64,000 nt of DNA, taken from Ceratotherium simum simum. Lineage: Eukaryota > Chordata > Mammalia > Perissodactyla > Rhinocerotidae. Made by a program: the position numbers and the translations under genes. The notes under the pieces are model-generated. The model did not search any database. It saw only the letters and a list, made by a program, of their open reading frames with translations, and was not told the origin of the DNA. The DNA is taken from assembly GCF_000283155.1 (NCBI RefSeq), contig NW_004454216.1, positions 10,962,600 through 11,026,599 of the forward strand, written 5' to 3'. Positions 32,346 through 44,104 of this stretch are shown here, in pieces. Position 1 is the stretch's first letter, and each line of letters begins with the position of its first letter.

Positions 32346-33391
32346 AAAAGAGGTACCTTGACAGACATGCTGATTTCACTTATTGTACAACTAAGCCTTC
32401 AGGATGGAAATCTATAAACTACAGCTTAAATTTTCATGTAACACAGGTTTACCGCATGTCCTTTGTTAAGTTATTGCCCGATTTTTCCACCTGACACGTC
32501 ACCTCTCTCATAAGTGTAAGATGAGAACTTCTTGGAATAATAAACCATAGGAGAAGATTTATATTGCATATTACAATATTTACTTTTATTACTATTTATA
32601 ATTTTAAAAGAAAATTACAGTTTTTCTTACAGGAGTTTGGTTGGGTGAAATAGAGTTCCATGGGATGTGCTGTTTTTAAGTGGAATAGGAGGGGGCAGAA
32701 AGGAGTGATTTGTCCAAACCACACTAAGTGACGTTTAGTAAGTACCCACAGCTATATAATTACTGCTTTCAGTGGGATGTGACAGCCCTCTACTAATATA
32801 CCCAATACTTTTAAACAGTCCCTTGAAAGTTTCTGTAATAAATAAAATGACTTTTATCTCAAAATCTGAGAAACGTAACGCACGTCTAATTCCGATCCAC
32901 AAACACATTGATCAACTAGCATCTCTAATCTGTGTGTTGAGTGTTTTACTTTTTCATTTGTATTAACTTACTTATCTCTTTGTTTACATATTTATTGCAT
33001 TCTTTCCTTCCTACCTAAGAATAAAAACTGGCAGCTCATTAAAGCTGGGAAGTCAGAGGCACTAAATGCAACAAGAACAAGAAAGAAACAATTACCCACA
33101 GTAAACAAAAGAAAGTTTTCTCTGAGAGCTACATTAAGCAGCATATTTTTGATAGCTTTTATGCTCTGTCAACTTCCAGGCAGGCCATTAGAGGAAGAGG
33201 GAGGAGAAAGAAGGCAAAAAGACCTCCATGTACTTGGCTGGTTTTCCGTAATGAGCTTCCTGTCTAACTCTCCAATAAAGGCCAGCTCTGGTAATGAGCC
33301 CCTGGTGAATTTGAGATTCCTAATCCACATGTGTTGCTCTACACAGCTGCATGAGGAAGAGAGGGACCAAAAGGCATCCCGGCCTTTTATA
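32346..33391. other. unassigned sequence
   Basis: About 1 kb without a recognised gene or repeat. The 116-codon plus frame 33149-33499 runs into an L2 tail, which argues against a real protein. Confidence 0.4.
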
Positions 33392-33480
33392 CAGCTCCTT
33401 AAAGGCAAGGTCCAAGACATTATTCATCTCTGTATCCCCAGCTCCCAGACAGGATTAGGTGTTTGTAGAATCAATTTGAA
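33392..33480 (+). repeat. L2 3'-end fragment
   Basis: TCCTTAAAGGCAAGGTCCAAGACATTATTCATCTCTGTATCCCCAGCTCCCAGACAGG is the closing L2 3' UTR motif. Confidence 0.7.
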
Positions 33481-34006
33481 TATGACTTTGTGTTTTTGAG
33501 GGTATTAGATAAAAAAGATCCTTTAAATGACTTGTTTAGGGAGCATATTTTTCCCCTGACCAAACTATGTCCATTTCAGTGACTGTGTTAATCCATGTCG
33601 ATCCATGAATCTCCTCCACCAGATACATATGCACTTGCTATAATCTATTCTTGTTTCTCACTCACTTATCCCCATATTTAACTAATCAATTATCCCCTCT
33701 CAGGCTTCCTTGCTAGTCCAGATGCTTTGACTAGTTTCAACCTTACCGAGGACATTCCAGTGGCCAGCCTCTAAGATTATCCTTGATCTCTTCTCCCTAA
33801 ATAATACAAGAAAATGAACCTAAGGGCATTCTCCCAAAAAGCTGGAGGCTGGGTCTAGTCCGTCTAGCCAGCCCCTGCTACCTCTAGCTGCCTTTTCCTG
33901 CCCCACTTCCACCCACCCACTACCAAAGCTCTGGGAGAACTTTATGTTCCACTCTGGGAATCCCCTTGGGGTTGAGTCTCTTTATTTGTAGCAGTTTGGC
34001 TTCTGA
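33481..34006. other. unassigned sequence
   Basis: No gene or repeat was recognised. The sequence becomes more GC-balanced from about 33830. Confidence 0.4.
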
Positions 34007-34377
34007 GCAGTGGCAGCAGTCGGTAACAGAGGCGATAATGTCCCAACAGGGCGAGGTCTGAGCAGCAGCACTGTGAGCCCAGCCATTGACGACTTAGTGG
34101 CATGTTCTTTGTTAAAGGTGCTGAAGGCAGTCACAAGCAGTGCCCGTGAGTTCCCCCATCACTCTGCCATGTGACGGGAGGTGCTTCAGAGGTTGAGGCC
34201 TCAGACATTATGCTGAGAGGATCTGAGTCAGTGACGACTGACTGCACTGTGTGTGTCAACAAATTTTCTCAACAAGCCTTCCCCAGGCTGGCGGCCAGAG
34301 AAGCACCTGCCCCCATCACTAATGCCACTGTAATGAAGCAGTTCTGCTCAATGAAGGCATGGCCAAGACCCAGATGA
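34007..34377 (+). pseudogene. coding-like segment with one frame change, parent unknown
   Basis: I cannot name a source gene. Two overlapping plus-strand frames have protein-like composition. The first is open from 34007 to TGA at 34172 and includes SPAIDDLVACSLLKVLKAVT. The second is open through 34148-34374 (TGA 34375-34377) and includes FSQQAFPRLAAREAPAPITN. A single frame change near 34150-34170 would join them. The region is GC-richer than its surroundings and overlaps no repeat I know. It stops 18 nt before an old minus-strand L1. It could be a decayed retrocopy, but no poly-A tail or target duplication was seen, so chance remains likely. Confidence 0.22.
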
Positions 34378-34394
34378 AGCTCCCCTGAAAAAGG

Positions 34395-35420
34395 ACATTT
34401 TTTAAGACAATTTTTTTAGAGAAGTTTTGGGTTCAAAGCAAAATTGAGAGGAAGCTACAGAGATTTCCCATACACCACCTGTCCCCACACATGCACAGCC
34501 TCCCCATTATCAACATCTCCCACCAGAGTGGTACATTTGTGTAACTGATGAACCTACATTGACACATCACAATCACCCAAAGTTTATTTTTGGGAGCTTA
34601 GGGTTCACTCCTGGTGCTGTATCTTCTATGTACAGCATAGTTGTACATAGAATGTTTGTACAAATGGACAAATGTATGACATATATCTGTTATTATAGTA
34701 TCAGAGTATTTTCACTGCCCTAAAAAAATCCTCTGTGCTCTGCCTATTCATCCCTCTTCCCCACCCCGCCAACCCCTGTCAACTACTAATCTTTTTATTG
34801 TTTCCATAGTTTTTGCTTTTTCCAGAATGTCATACGGTTGGAATCATACAGTATGTAGCCTTTTCAGACTGGCTTCTTTCACTTAGTAATATGCATTTAA
34901 TGTTACTCCATGTCTTTTCATGGCTTGATAGCTCTTTTCTTATTAGCACTAAATAATATTCCACTGTCTGAATGTACCACAGTTTATTTATTCATTCACC
35001 TACTGAAGGACGTCTTGGTTGTTATGAATTATGAATAAAGCTGCTATTAACATCCGTGTGCAGGTTTTTGTGTGGACATAAGCTTTTAACTTCTTTGGGT
35101 AAATGTCAAGAAGCATGACCGCTGGATCTTATGGTAAGAATACGTTTAGTGTGACAAGAAACCACCAAACTGTCTTCCAAAGGAGCTGTACCGCTTTGCA
35201 TTCCCACCAGCAATGAATGCGAGTGCCTGTTGCTCCACATCCTCGCCAGCATTCAGTGTTGCCAGTGTTCTGGATTTTGGCCATTCTAATATGTATGTAG
35301 GGGTATCTCATTGTTGTTTTAATTTGTATTTCCCTGATGACATATGATGTGGAGCATCTTTTAATATGCTTCGTTGCCCTCTATATGTCTTCTTTGGTGA
35401 GGTGTCTATTATAAAAGTGA
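34395..35420 (-). mobile_element. old L1 LINE 3' portion
   Basis: Read antisense: a 3' UTR (AGACAATTTTTTTAGAGAAGTTTTGGGTTC, CCCATACACCACCTGTCCCC, CCCAAAGTTTATTTTTGGGAGC) followed by ORF2 C-terminal sequence (AATATTCCACTGTCTGAATGTACCACAG, GTACCGCTTTGCATTCCCACCAGCAATGAATG) and GGTGTCTATT at the truncated end. It is much more diverged than the L1 at 35452. Confidence 0.88.
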
Positions 35421-35451
35421 CGTTTTAATTAAACTTAAAATAATCCTCCTC

Positions 35452-36044
35452 GAAACAGGAACCCTCATACACAGCTGGTGGGAATGCAAATTGGTGCAGC
35501 CTCTATGGAAAACGGTATGGAGATTCCTCAAAGAATTAAAAATAGAGATGCCCTATGATCCAGCCATCCCACTACTGGGAATCTATCCAACGCACCTGAA
35601 ATCAACAATCCAAAGAGGCTTATGCACCCCTATGTTCATTGCAGCATTATTCACCATAGCCAAGAAGTGGAAGCAACCTAAGTGTCCCTCGACTGACGAT
35701 TGGATTAAGAAAATGTGGTATATATATACAATGGAATACTACTCAGCCATAAAAAAAGACAAAATTGTCCCATTTGCAACAACATGGATGGGCCTGGAGT
35801 GTATTATGTTAAGTGAAATAAGCCAGAAAGAGAAAGACAAACACTGTATGATCTCACTCATATGTGGAATATAAACCAACACATGGACAGAGAAAACTGG
35901 ACTGTGGTTACCAGGGCAGTGGGGGTGGGGGGTGGGCACAAGGGGTGAAGGGAGTCATATATGTGGTGATGGACAAACAAAAATGTACAACCCAAAATTT
36001 CACAATGTTAGAAACCATTAAAACATCAATTAAAAAAAAATTAT
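35452..36044 (+). mobile_element. young 5'-truncated L1 with target-site duplication
   Basis: The 593-bp insert is the 3' end of L1. A frame open over 127 codons (35491-35874) covers the ORF2 C-terminus ([40 protein letters not shown]) up to its natural stop, then a G-rich 3' UTR patch (GTGGGGGGTGGG) and an A-run. The 13-bp flanks AATAATCCTCCTC at 35439-35451 and 36045-36057 are identical. It landed just beyond the end of the old minus-strand L1, in the opposite orientation. Confidence 0.95.
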
Positions 36045-36169
36045 AATAATCCTCCTCAAGAAACAGTGCAGTAAGCTAAATTCTCCCCTTTCCACCTATC
36101 CTTACTCATCCCTCTAAGCCAAAACAACTTTGGAAAGGGAGAACAAACTTAGAGTGTGAACACATTCTG

Positions 36170-36479
36170 ATTTCAAGACTTATCAGATAGCGACAGTAGT
36201 CAAGACAATGTAATATTGGCATAAAAATAGACACAGGGACAAAGGCAACTTAGTAAAGGAAGAGTCTATTCAACAAGCAGTGGTGGAATAATTGATATCC
36301 ATAGGCAAAAAAATGAACTGTGGTCTATACACTGTATCATATGAAGGCAAAATATAGTAGATACTATATGATTCCATTTATATAAATCTAGGAAATGCAA
36401 ATTAAACTATAATGACCCAAAGCTGACCAGTCATTGCCTGGGGAGAGGGTGATGGAGAAGATTACAAAGAGGCACGAGG
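36170..36479 (+). mobile_element. L1 LINE remnant with internal deletion
   Basis: GTAGTCAAGACAATGTAATATTGGCATAAAAATAGACAC comes from mid-ORF2, while CTATATGATTCCATTTATATAAATCTAGGAAATGCAAATTAAACTATAATGAC and CCAGTCATTGCCTGGGGAGAGGG come from the ORF2 end and 3' UTR, so the intervening part is missing. Confidence 0.75.
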
Positions 36480-36517
36480 AGGGCCAGCCCTGGTGGCCTA
36501 GTGGTTAAGTTTAGCAG
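36480..36517 (+). mobile_element. ERE SINE head fragment
   Basis: GAGGGCCAGCCCTGGTGGCCTAGTGGTTAAGTTTAGC is the ERE head through box A. The remainder is not ERE-like, so the copy is truncated or recombined. Confidence 0.65.
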
Positions 36518-37741
36518 TGGAGAGCTCTGAAGCAAAGCTGCCCTTTGGAGGACTCTCATCTTATGTGGAGTAGAAATGGCCAGGCCCTGGTGGTTCTGCC
36601 ATGCTCAGTCTCTGGCTGTGGAATGCTCAGAAAAGTGTGCCTTCAGCTGGGACACATCCCAAGAGGATTCTGAAGGCCCTACAGAGGAAGGTTGTCAATT
36701 ACCTGCACTCTGTGTGACAGAACAAGTTCTCTCTTAAAGGGAGATCTCAACAGCTCTCCTCCTTGGCTGCCACACTACAAAATACAAAGAATACATCTTC
36801 TTACAAAGCTCTTAAGTGTACAGTAAGTTTCCCAGAACTGGTTCTGAGACAGATGAAAGATCTGCAATGATGATAAAGCATTGCAAACCTCATAGAAATA
36901 GAAATGAGCAAAGATATCTATAAAACTACTCCAACTACTGATCAGAAGTTTTGAGAAATATCCACATTTTTAGTATGTTCTTCCTCCCAGTGGAGAAGGA
37001 AAAACAAATGCCCAAGTGGTATACTGAACCTTCTCCAAAAGAAATTGCTTCCTTATGTCTGTCCAGTGCGGAGGACAATTCAACTACCCTTTCTAAATAA
37101 ATTCTCCTCAAGAAGGTCTTAGACTTGGTTTGATAATACTGGCAAGTAGGACCCCTATAGTAATATTTATTTATTTATTATTATTATATTGCTATTATTA
37201 TTGTTATAGCATTGGAACAGTTTCCATGCAAGGCAAAATAAGTCAAGGTGGAATCTAAAGTCATCAATGCAAAAGATTCCACTTTTATTTTCAAATTCAA
37301 TTGAATCAGATATGCAAGTAAACATACTCATGAAAGAAATAAATTTGCTATTCTCAATACTTTCCCAATCAAGGGAAAGGGAATAAATCTCTAGAACATT
37401 AAGTGAAAGGGACATGGTGAAATATCTTGGCAGATCTCTCCTATTTGAAAAGTGGTTGCATTACTGAGCCATATGAATAATTAAGCAAGCACTTGCCACC
37501 TGCAGGAAACAGAAATGAAGGATAATATCAAGTACTTCTCAACTCTAACTCTACAAAAGAAAAAAATCATTTTCCATGGAAATCAGTGGTTCCAACTTGA
37601 TAGACTGGCATAAAATTATTAATTCTCTATGTTTTACAAATTGAGACAGAGTACTTTTTAAAATTTACCTGTTCATCTTTGATGATAATACACTCTTCCC
37701 TGTGTTCTCTCTTTTCTTTTCCAATCAATTCCCCTACCGTC
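36518..37741. other. unassigned sequence
   Basis: No gene was recognised. An ATT-rich low-complexity patch lies at 37161-37215. The segment at 36520-36780 follows directly on an ERE head and could be an unfamiliar ERE variant body. Confidence 0.4.
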
Positions 37742-37742
37742 A

Positions 37743-37770
<28 letters not shown>
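37743..37770. repeat. (CA)14 microsatellite
   Basis: Uninterrupted dinucleotide repeat of about 14 units ending in ATGTG. Confidence 0.95.
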
Positions 37771-37774
<4 letters not shown>

Positions 37775-38277
37775 GTTCACATCTATGCACTAGATTTTAA
37801 ACTTGTAGCATGATTATGGAAATAGATTGTGAATCAGGAGAGCCAGGTTTGGTACTCATATCTTCTACTGAATATTCTGCCTTAGGTTAGTCAGTTAATT
37901 TTTCATTTCAATTAATTTTTAATTCAATTTTTGCAAATGTCCCAGTAATGATAGAGTAAAATATAAATATGCAAACAGAGATACTTTCTGCAAAATGGAC
38001 ATGTATTCTGCCTCCAAAGTACCAGACAGAGTCTCTCTCCTCAAGTAGTGTTTCGTCTAAAAAAAAGCAAGAACAAACATATAAAATACTTGGAAAAACA
38101 CTAGGGAAAAGGAAACATTCGAGTAGAAATTCTGAGCCCCTGGCTTGTGTAAATACAACGGTAATAGCCAGAGAGTAGTTTGAAATGCCTGCTTAATATG
38201 AATTTGATTGTGCATACATCAGAGAACACAGCAAAAATTCAAGACTGTGTATCAGATAACATTTAAAACTAACTACC
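37771..38277. other. unassigned sequence
   Basis: No feature was recognised. The 69-codon plus frame at 37969-38178 has no family. Confidence 0.4.
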
Positions 38278-38490
38278 CTTCATTGAGCTTTTGCTGTGTT
38301 TCAGAATCTGTGCGAAGCACTTTCTGACATTATTCTATTTAAACATTAAACAACAATGTTAGGAGGTAGGTATTAAAATCCACATTTTAGAGATGAGAAA
38401 AATCAAACCTTAAGGATTAAATACCTCACACAGTGAAAGATCCAGAATTCAAAAGCAGCTTTGCTTTACTCCCAAGCCCATACTATGGTG
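38278..38490 (-). repeat. MIR SINE
   Basis: Antisense MIR: CATTGAGCTTTTGCTGTGTTTCAGAATCTGTGCGAAGCACTTTCTGAC, AACAATGTTAGGAGGTAGGTATTAAAATCCACATTTTAGAGATGAG, CTTTACTCCCAAGCCCATACTATGG. Confidence 0.8.
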
Positions 38491-38517
38491 ACTCCATATA
38501 AAGCAAAGAACAGTGGC

Positions 38518-38690
38518 GTTGGCTCTCAAGCATGCGTGTACATCAGAATCACCCGGCAGACTTGTTACAAGAGATTACTGAGCCCCACCCCCGGAGTTTC
38601 TGATTCTGTAGGTGCGGCCGGAGCATTTGCATTTCTATCCAGTTCCCAAGTGACGTTGATGCTACACTTTGAGATGTCTGTTCTAAATCA
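38518..38690 (-). mobile_element. MER5A-like hAT-Charlie element
   Basis: CTCTCAAGCATGCGTGTACATCAGAATCACCC, TGAGCCCCACCCCCGGAGTTTCTGATTCTGTAGGT, GCATTTGCATTTCTATCCAGTTCCCAAGTGACGTTGATGCTACACTTTGAG follow the MER5A order in reverse. The outer CAGTGGTTCTCAA ends are worn. Confidence 0.82.
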
Positions 38691-38839
38691 ATGGCTCCCA
38701 GAACTTTAGACTTGACAGCAAAACATTTTTTTAAAAATGAATTTTGACATAAGGTAACCAAATTTTATTACACTAAGTTGCTTCATAAATATACACACAC
38801 ACAAAACCAACCCTGTATTCTAGTATCTCTATAAGTTGT

Positions 38840-39985
38840 TTTTGTTTTCAATTTTTAAATAAGGCATAATTTATATGCGGGAAAACTGACCCTGCAAGTT
38901 TTGACAAACATGTATAGTCATGTGACTAGCACTAGAATCAAGGTGTAGAACAGTTTCATCATTTCAAAAAATACCCCCGAGCTTCACTGTAATAAGCTCC
39001 CCCCCGCCCGTGGCAATCATTGATATATTTTCCATTTCTATAGTTTTACCTTTTCCAGAATGTCATATAAATGCGATCTTACAGCATGTAACCATTTGAG
39101 TCTGGTTTCTTTCCCTTAGTATAACGAATTTGAGATTCTTCTGTTTTGCTTTGTGTAGTTTGTTCCTTTTCATTCCTGAAAAATATTCCGTTGTATGGCT
39201 ACACCACAGTTTGTTTAACTAGTCCCCAGTTGAAGAGCATTTGGGCTGTTTCCAGTTTGGAGCAATTATGAAAAAAGCTGTTATAAACATTCATGTGTGT
39301 GTTTTTGTGTATGCACCTAGGAATGAGATCGCTGAATGGTGTGGTAAGGGTGTGTTGGACTACGTAAGAAACTCCCTGAACTGTTTTCCAAAATGGCTGC
39401 ATCGTTTTGCATTCCCACCAGCAAAGTTTGAGAGTTGTTCTACTTCCTCGTGAAGACTTAATATTGTCAGTTGTTTTATTTGTTTGTTTTTATTCTTAGC
39501 AATTCTCATAAATATATAATGAGATTTCATTGTAGTTATAATTTGTGTTTCCCTAATGACTAACGATGTTGAGCATCTTCTGTCTTCACACTTTGTTCTT
39601 CTTTTTCAAAATTATCTATTCTAGTTCCTTTGCCTGTCCATATAAATTCTAGAATCAGCTTGTTAATTTCTATAAAAAGTACTGCTGGGTTTTTTAATGT
39701 CATTGCATTGACTTTACAGATCAATTTAGGAAGAATTAAGATTTGGGCAAAATTGAGTCTTCCAGTCCATGAATATGGCATATCTATTTATTTAAGTCTT
39801 CTTTGATTTCTTTTATCAGCATTTTCTTTTTCTCAGCGTACAGATCTTGAACATATTTTGTAAGATTTATACCTAAGTATTTCATTTTTTTGCTGCTATT
39901 GTAATGATACTTTTTAAAATTCAATTTCCAGTTTTTCATTGCTAGTATATCTACAGTTTAATTTTCAAAGATGCTTTAGTGCTAA
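38840..39985 (-). mobile_element. old L1 LINE 3' portion
   Basis: Read antisense: 3' UTR (TTAAATAAGGCATAATTTATATGCGGG, CACTAGAATCAAGGTGTAGAAC) then ORF2 3' half (GAAAAATATTCCGTTGTATGG, GCATCGTTTTGCATTCCCACCAGC) and further upstream ORF2 (TAAATTCTAGAATCAGCTTGTTAATTTCTAT, TTTATACCTAAGTATTTCATTTT). A 73-codon minus frame (39560-39781) carries RINKLILEFIWTGKG-type remnants. Unlike the other 3' fragments it extends further into the reverse transcriptase C-terminal region. Confidence 0.85.
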
Positions 39986-40189
39986 AAGTGAAAAGAGTGC
40001 AGAGGAAGGTGTCAATAAATATTTTTGGTTAGTGAATAAGATAATGAATAAGTAAAATGAGAGGAAAACAGAGTAAAAAGACAGCTTAAGGATCAAGAGA
40101 AGGAATAAAGCTAAGGAAATAAAGGGTCAAGATGTCTAAATTCCATCCTGATGTTCTTCAGCTATCCTCTGGAGCCTATCTCATGTTCC

Positions 40190-40466
40190 TTAGACCTCCA
40201 GATACGTGCCTCCTTCTTGACATTCAGATCTCAACTTATATGTAACTGACTCAGCCCAATCTTAGCCCCACCCCTAGTCATTTTCTATCAATCCACCCTG
40301 TTTCAGTTTTTTTCATAACATTTATTATTGCTCGACTTTTTCTGCTTATTGACTTATTTGATTATTTTTGGTCTTCCCTCACTAGTTTGGTTTACTGCTA
40401 TACCAAATTACTTAAAACAATCTCTGACTCATAGAAGGTATCAAGATGTATTCATTGAATGAAAGA
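40190..40466 (+). repeat. L2 LINE 3' end
   Basis: ACATTCAGATCTCAACTTATATG, CATAACATTTATTATTGC, CTTATTGACTTATTTGATTATTTTTGGTCTTCCCTCACTAG, and a closing TGTATTCATTGAATGAAAG, the L2 tail repeat. Confidence 0.7.
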
Positions 40467-40737
40467 AGGAAAGATACATAGATACAGGAACGAGCTGCAA
40501 AAATAACCATTTTTAAATATAACAAAAAATAAAACCCACTTAAAAAGAAAAAAATACCATAAAGTACCAGAAATAATTTTTTTTTAAGTATGCATGATCT
40601 TCTTGAAAAAAATACAAAATATTTATTGCTGGACATAAAAGAATGCCTGAATAAAGAAGATATTCATGATTGAGAAATTCAAAATCACAAAAGAGATTTA
40701 TTTTGCCTAAATAAAATTATGAATGTATTGTACTTCC
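40467..40737. other. unassigned AT-rich sequence
   Basis: No feature was recognised. Confidence 0.4.
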
Positions 40738-40835
40738 CAGGGCCAGCACTAGTGTGAGGGGAGCGAGGCAAGTGAGGGCCTTGACTGGGGTGCAAAATTT
40801 AAATGGTCACCAAGAAACTCAGTAATCAAGATAAA
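40738..40835. mobile_element. hAT-like element fragment
   Basis: CAGGGCCAGCACTAGTGTGAGGGGAGCGAGGCAAGTGAGGGCCTTGACTGGGGTGCAAAATTTAAATGG matches the opening of an old hAT-like family with the terminal CAGGGCCGGC, the same type of terminus as at 4415. The other end could not be defined. Confidence 0.5.
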
Positions 40836-41588
40836 TAATGTTTTAAGGCAATATCCTCTAAAAATCAAAATTAATGCAAAAAAGTGATTAACAAAGTATA
40901 AAAATTTTCAATAAAGAATGAAAGACAGCATGAATCTTGATTTTCCATTTTCCCTCTGCCTCCAATATGGTTTGGCATGACTGTTACTTATCCAGCCTTT
41001 ACTAGAAATTTTGATATTTTGTTATTCAGGTACCTTTTGCATAAATGTTTATTTTCTAAAACACTATTTATCTTGCTTATGGAGTTTTTTGGCAACCTCT
41101 TATATTTTGCACTTGAGGTAAATACCTCACTTGTGTCACTTAACTCACCGTAGTTTGGGTCCAGAAAATTTTTATGAAAATTACGTAGGATTTTTATTTA
41201 ATTTATCAAGCTGATTCTAAAGTCCATGTATAAGAATGTAGGTCTGGGGATAGTCAAAAGGCATTGAAATCTAAGAGCCAGGCAAAACTTGGAAAACCTA
41301 GCGGTTAGTTAACATCACAGGTCGGGGTATAACATTCTGCCATCTCAGGAAGTGCAGAAAGGAGGCACAATAGCTGGAGGGTGTAGCCAAGGGAACTGGA
41401 CAGGAGCAGCCGGGTTAAGAGAATGTATCTGAAACAGCTTCTGCTAAAATAAGCCTCCAAGTGTCCATCCAGATCACAGCTGTGACCCAGAAAAGCACAG
41501 AAGGGACACGAGCCAGCCAGGATCAGAGTGGATGGAGGACTTGGCGGGTGGGCCTGGAGTCCCAGTTACTTCACTAGGTGATGTCAAG
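40836..41588. other. unassigned sequence
   Basis: No gene or clear repeat was recognised. Part may belong to the hAT-like element before it. Confidence 0.4.
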
Positions 41589-41599
41589 AAGACATGGGA

Positions 41600-41856
41600 G
41601 GCGGCCAGCCCCGTGGCTTAGTGGTTAAGTGCGCATGCTTCACTACTGGCGGCCCGGGTTCAGAACCCGGGCGCACACCGACGCACCGCTTGTCCGGCCG
41701 TGTCCCACATACAGCAACTAGAAGGATGTGCAACTATGACATACAACTATCTACTGAGGGGCTTTGGGGAGAAAAAGGGGGAAAAAAAAAAAAGGAGGAG
41801 GATTGGCATGGATGTTAGCTCAGGGCTGATCTTCCTCATAAAAAACAAAAAAAAAA
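41600..41856 (+). mobile_element. ERE1-type SINE with target-site duplication
   Basis: The head GGCCAGCCCCGTGGCTTAGTGG, box B GGCCCGGGTTCAGAACCCGGG, body CGTGTCCCACATACAGCAACTAGAAGG and tail GGAGGAGGATTGGCATGGATGTTAGCTCAGGGCTGATC are well preserved. The flanks AAGACATGGGA at 41589-41599 and 41857-41867 are identical. The plus frames at 41594-41936 are shadows. Confidence 0.95.
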
Positions 41857-41867
41857 AAGACATGGGA

Positions 41868-44104
41868 TATCTTTGCAGCCCTCCACGTACAAAAAAATGT
41901 CTGTTCATGGAGTGGTTGAGAAGAACTACTGGCTAGATTTACAGTACACATCCCTCACAAATCTCCTTGCTATATGATGGCTTTGGATGGTCCCTTGGAT
42001 TTGACTCACTTTTATTTCTTGACTCTTACTCTGGATTCACCCCTATTCCCATGATAGCCTGAATCCTGGGTTCATCCCTTTTGATTTTCAGATTCCCCTG
42101 GCCCCCTGCCACCTTATCTGTGCAATTAACTCTACCTACACCCTGAACCCCCACTGCCATCTCCTAGTTGGTTTCTCTTTCCCAGTTATAATCTTCATTC
42201 ACTCCTACTTCTAGCTCCTCGTGAACAGTCATATCATTCACTCACGAACAGTAAGGCTATATGGCCTAGCAAGGAAGAACTATATGTGTTTTCCTATCCA
42301 GAAAGTGAAATATAAAAATCAAGCAACAGAAAAATAGAGACTCTTACTTTTTTTATATGCTGTGGGACTCAAGGCACAACTAAAAAAATTGAATAAAGCT
42401 GAACTAAAAATTTCAAGAAAAAGACAGACCAATTTTATCTACTATTAAGTTGAATATGAATTCTAAAAAGGATGCTAGGATAGAGAATTTCTACTGATTA
42501 CTTTATCAGCACCTAATACTAATACTAATAATAATTTCTGAGAAGCGACCATGTGCAACAAGTATATCATTCACCACAAATTTGAACAAAGAAAAGATGC
42601 CTGCAGTCAAAGGAGGATTTTTTCCCTCTCATTTGGCCCTGCCAAACCCTTTTCTAAAGCCTCCCCTAAACATGAGACAGACAAGCAGACTATACCTTTT
42701 CTACTGTCAGATGAAACCCTTGGTTTTCCTAAACGTAGCAGCATCTCTATCTTAACCAGGCAAAGCTCTTACATCATAAAATTTAAGCCAGGTCAGTGAA
42801 AACTGACATGGTTAGCATGCTCATTACCACACATATCTGGGAACAACACAGTAAAAAAGAACATTCGCTGAGGCCAGCTAACCTTCTCAGCAGTAATTTT
42901 ACCCATTTCCTATCTTCTCCAAAACATTAATAATCTCGTTTCTCGGTTATTATACATTTATTTCTGGTGGATTGCTCTCTGATTAAATTAACCTTATCAA
43001 ACCAGTAGTAGTTTAAGAAATGCAAATTACACAATGAATGCAGTTACAAAGACAGTGTCCAGAGGAATTTATTTTCCAATGTTAATTTTTTGCTGGTCAT
43101 AAATTGCTATCACCAGCCCTATAATAGTGCCAGACCTGAGCATGCTGGATGCTTTATGATGCCTTTTTCATATTGTCCTGAATACACTCTAGAGCTTATG
43201 TTTTTCCCTATTTCTGACTTCAAAAAGATGGGTTTTTATATATTTTCCACTTTGGGCTGTTTCATTTGTTTGATATTATCAACAGGAAAATGATAATGCA
43301 TTCTATAGGTCATTGTTTCCTTTATTTCTTATAATCCATTCAAGACAGACAGCCCACACATTTTCAATTAAATAATTCCAGAATTACACGACAAGAGGTA
43401 ACATTGCATATGTAGAGATTGGGTTGAGAATACTAACAAGCTTGGCACATCAATTCATGGTAACATCCTGGAATTCCAAAGTTCACCTTGAAGTTTGCAT
43501 TGCATTTTGTCATTTTGTTTAAACGCGTGTCTTTGTCAAAGGAGAGCAATGCAACTTTTTACTTCATTCCATTAGTAATTCTTAAAGACCGAAAATTAAA
43601 GTCAATGCCAAACCACAGCTTTGTCAATATGATACATTTCCTGGTGGCATATACATTTTTGGCCCCCAAAATTTTTTTTCTTAATTTCTTTTCTTTTCCT
43701 AATGCATTCTAAAATTGTGTGCAGGTATATGCTCTTAAAAAGGTGGAAAAACTAGTCTCCCATAAAGCATTTCAACCGGCAATATTTTTGCTTTCTTATT
43801 AAAACAGCTTTAATGGCTTCACATTGACTAAATAACCATGATAGCTCTAAATTGTGAGGGATGGTGGCTATAGCACTCTTCCATAAGAGTTTCAAATATT
43901 ATTCAAATTTGACAATATAATACAGATTTACTATCACACATATATAATTTTCAATTCAATTGAACTTCCATCTTGTAAATTGCATGCCTTACCACATTAA
44001 ATTAGCAACTTGGTACAGATTCTCATTCTGTTTCAGAATTTAAAGTTACAAATCCCTTTTCATTTATATTAAGGCAGGTCAAATCTTCACAGATTATGCA
44101 GATA
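41868..44104. other. unassigned sequence
   Basis: About 2.2 kb, the longest stretch here with no recognised repeat. Plus frames at 42551-42799 (82 codons), 43090-43293 and 43488-43712 have no family signature. Persistence without identifiable repeats could reflect unique DNA or old, unrecognisable repeats. Confidence 0.4.

Noticed and set aside
33149..33499. 116-codon plus-strand frame
   Set aside because: Its last third is an L2 3' UTR, which makes a genuine protein unlikely.
35491..35874. 127-codon plus-strand frame with clear protein-like sequence
   Set aside because: It is the C-terminus of L1 ORF2 within a 5'-truncated insertion, not a host gene.
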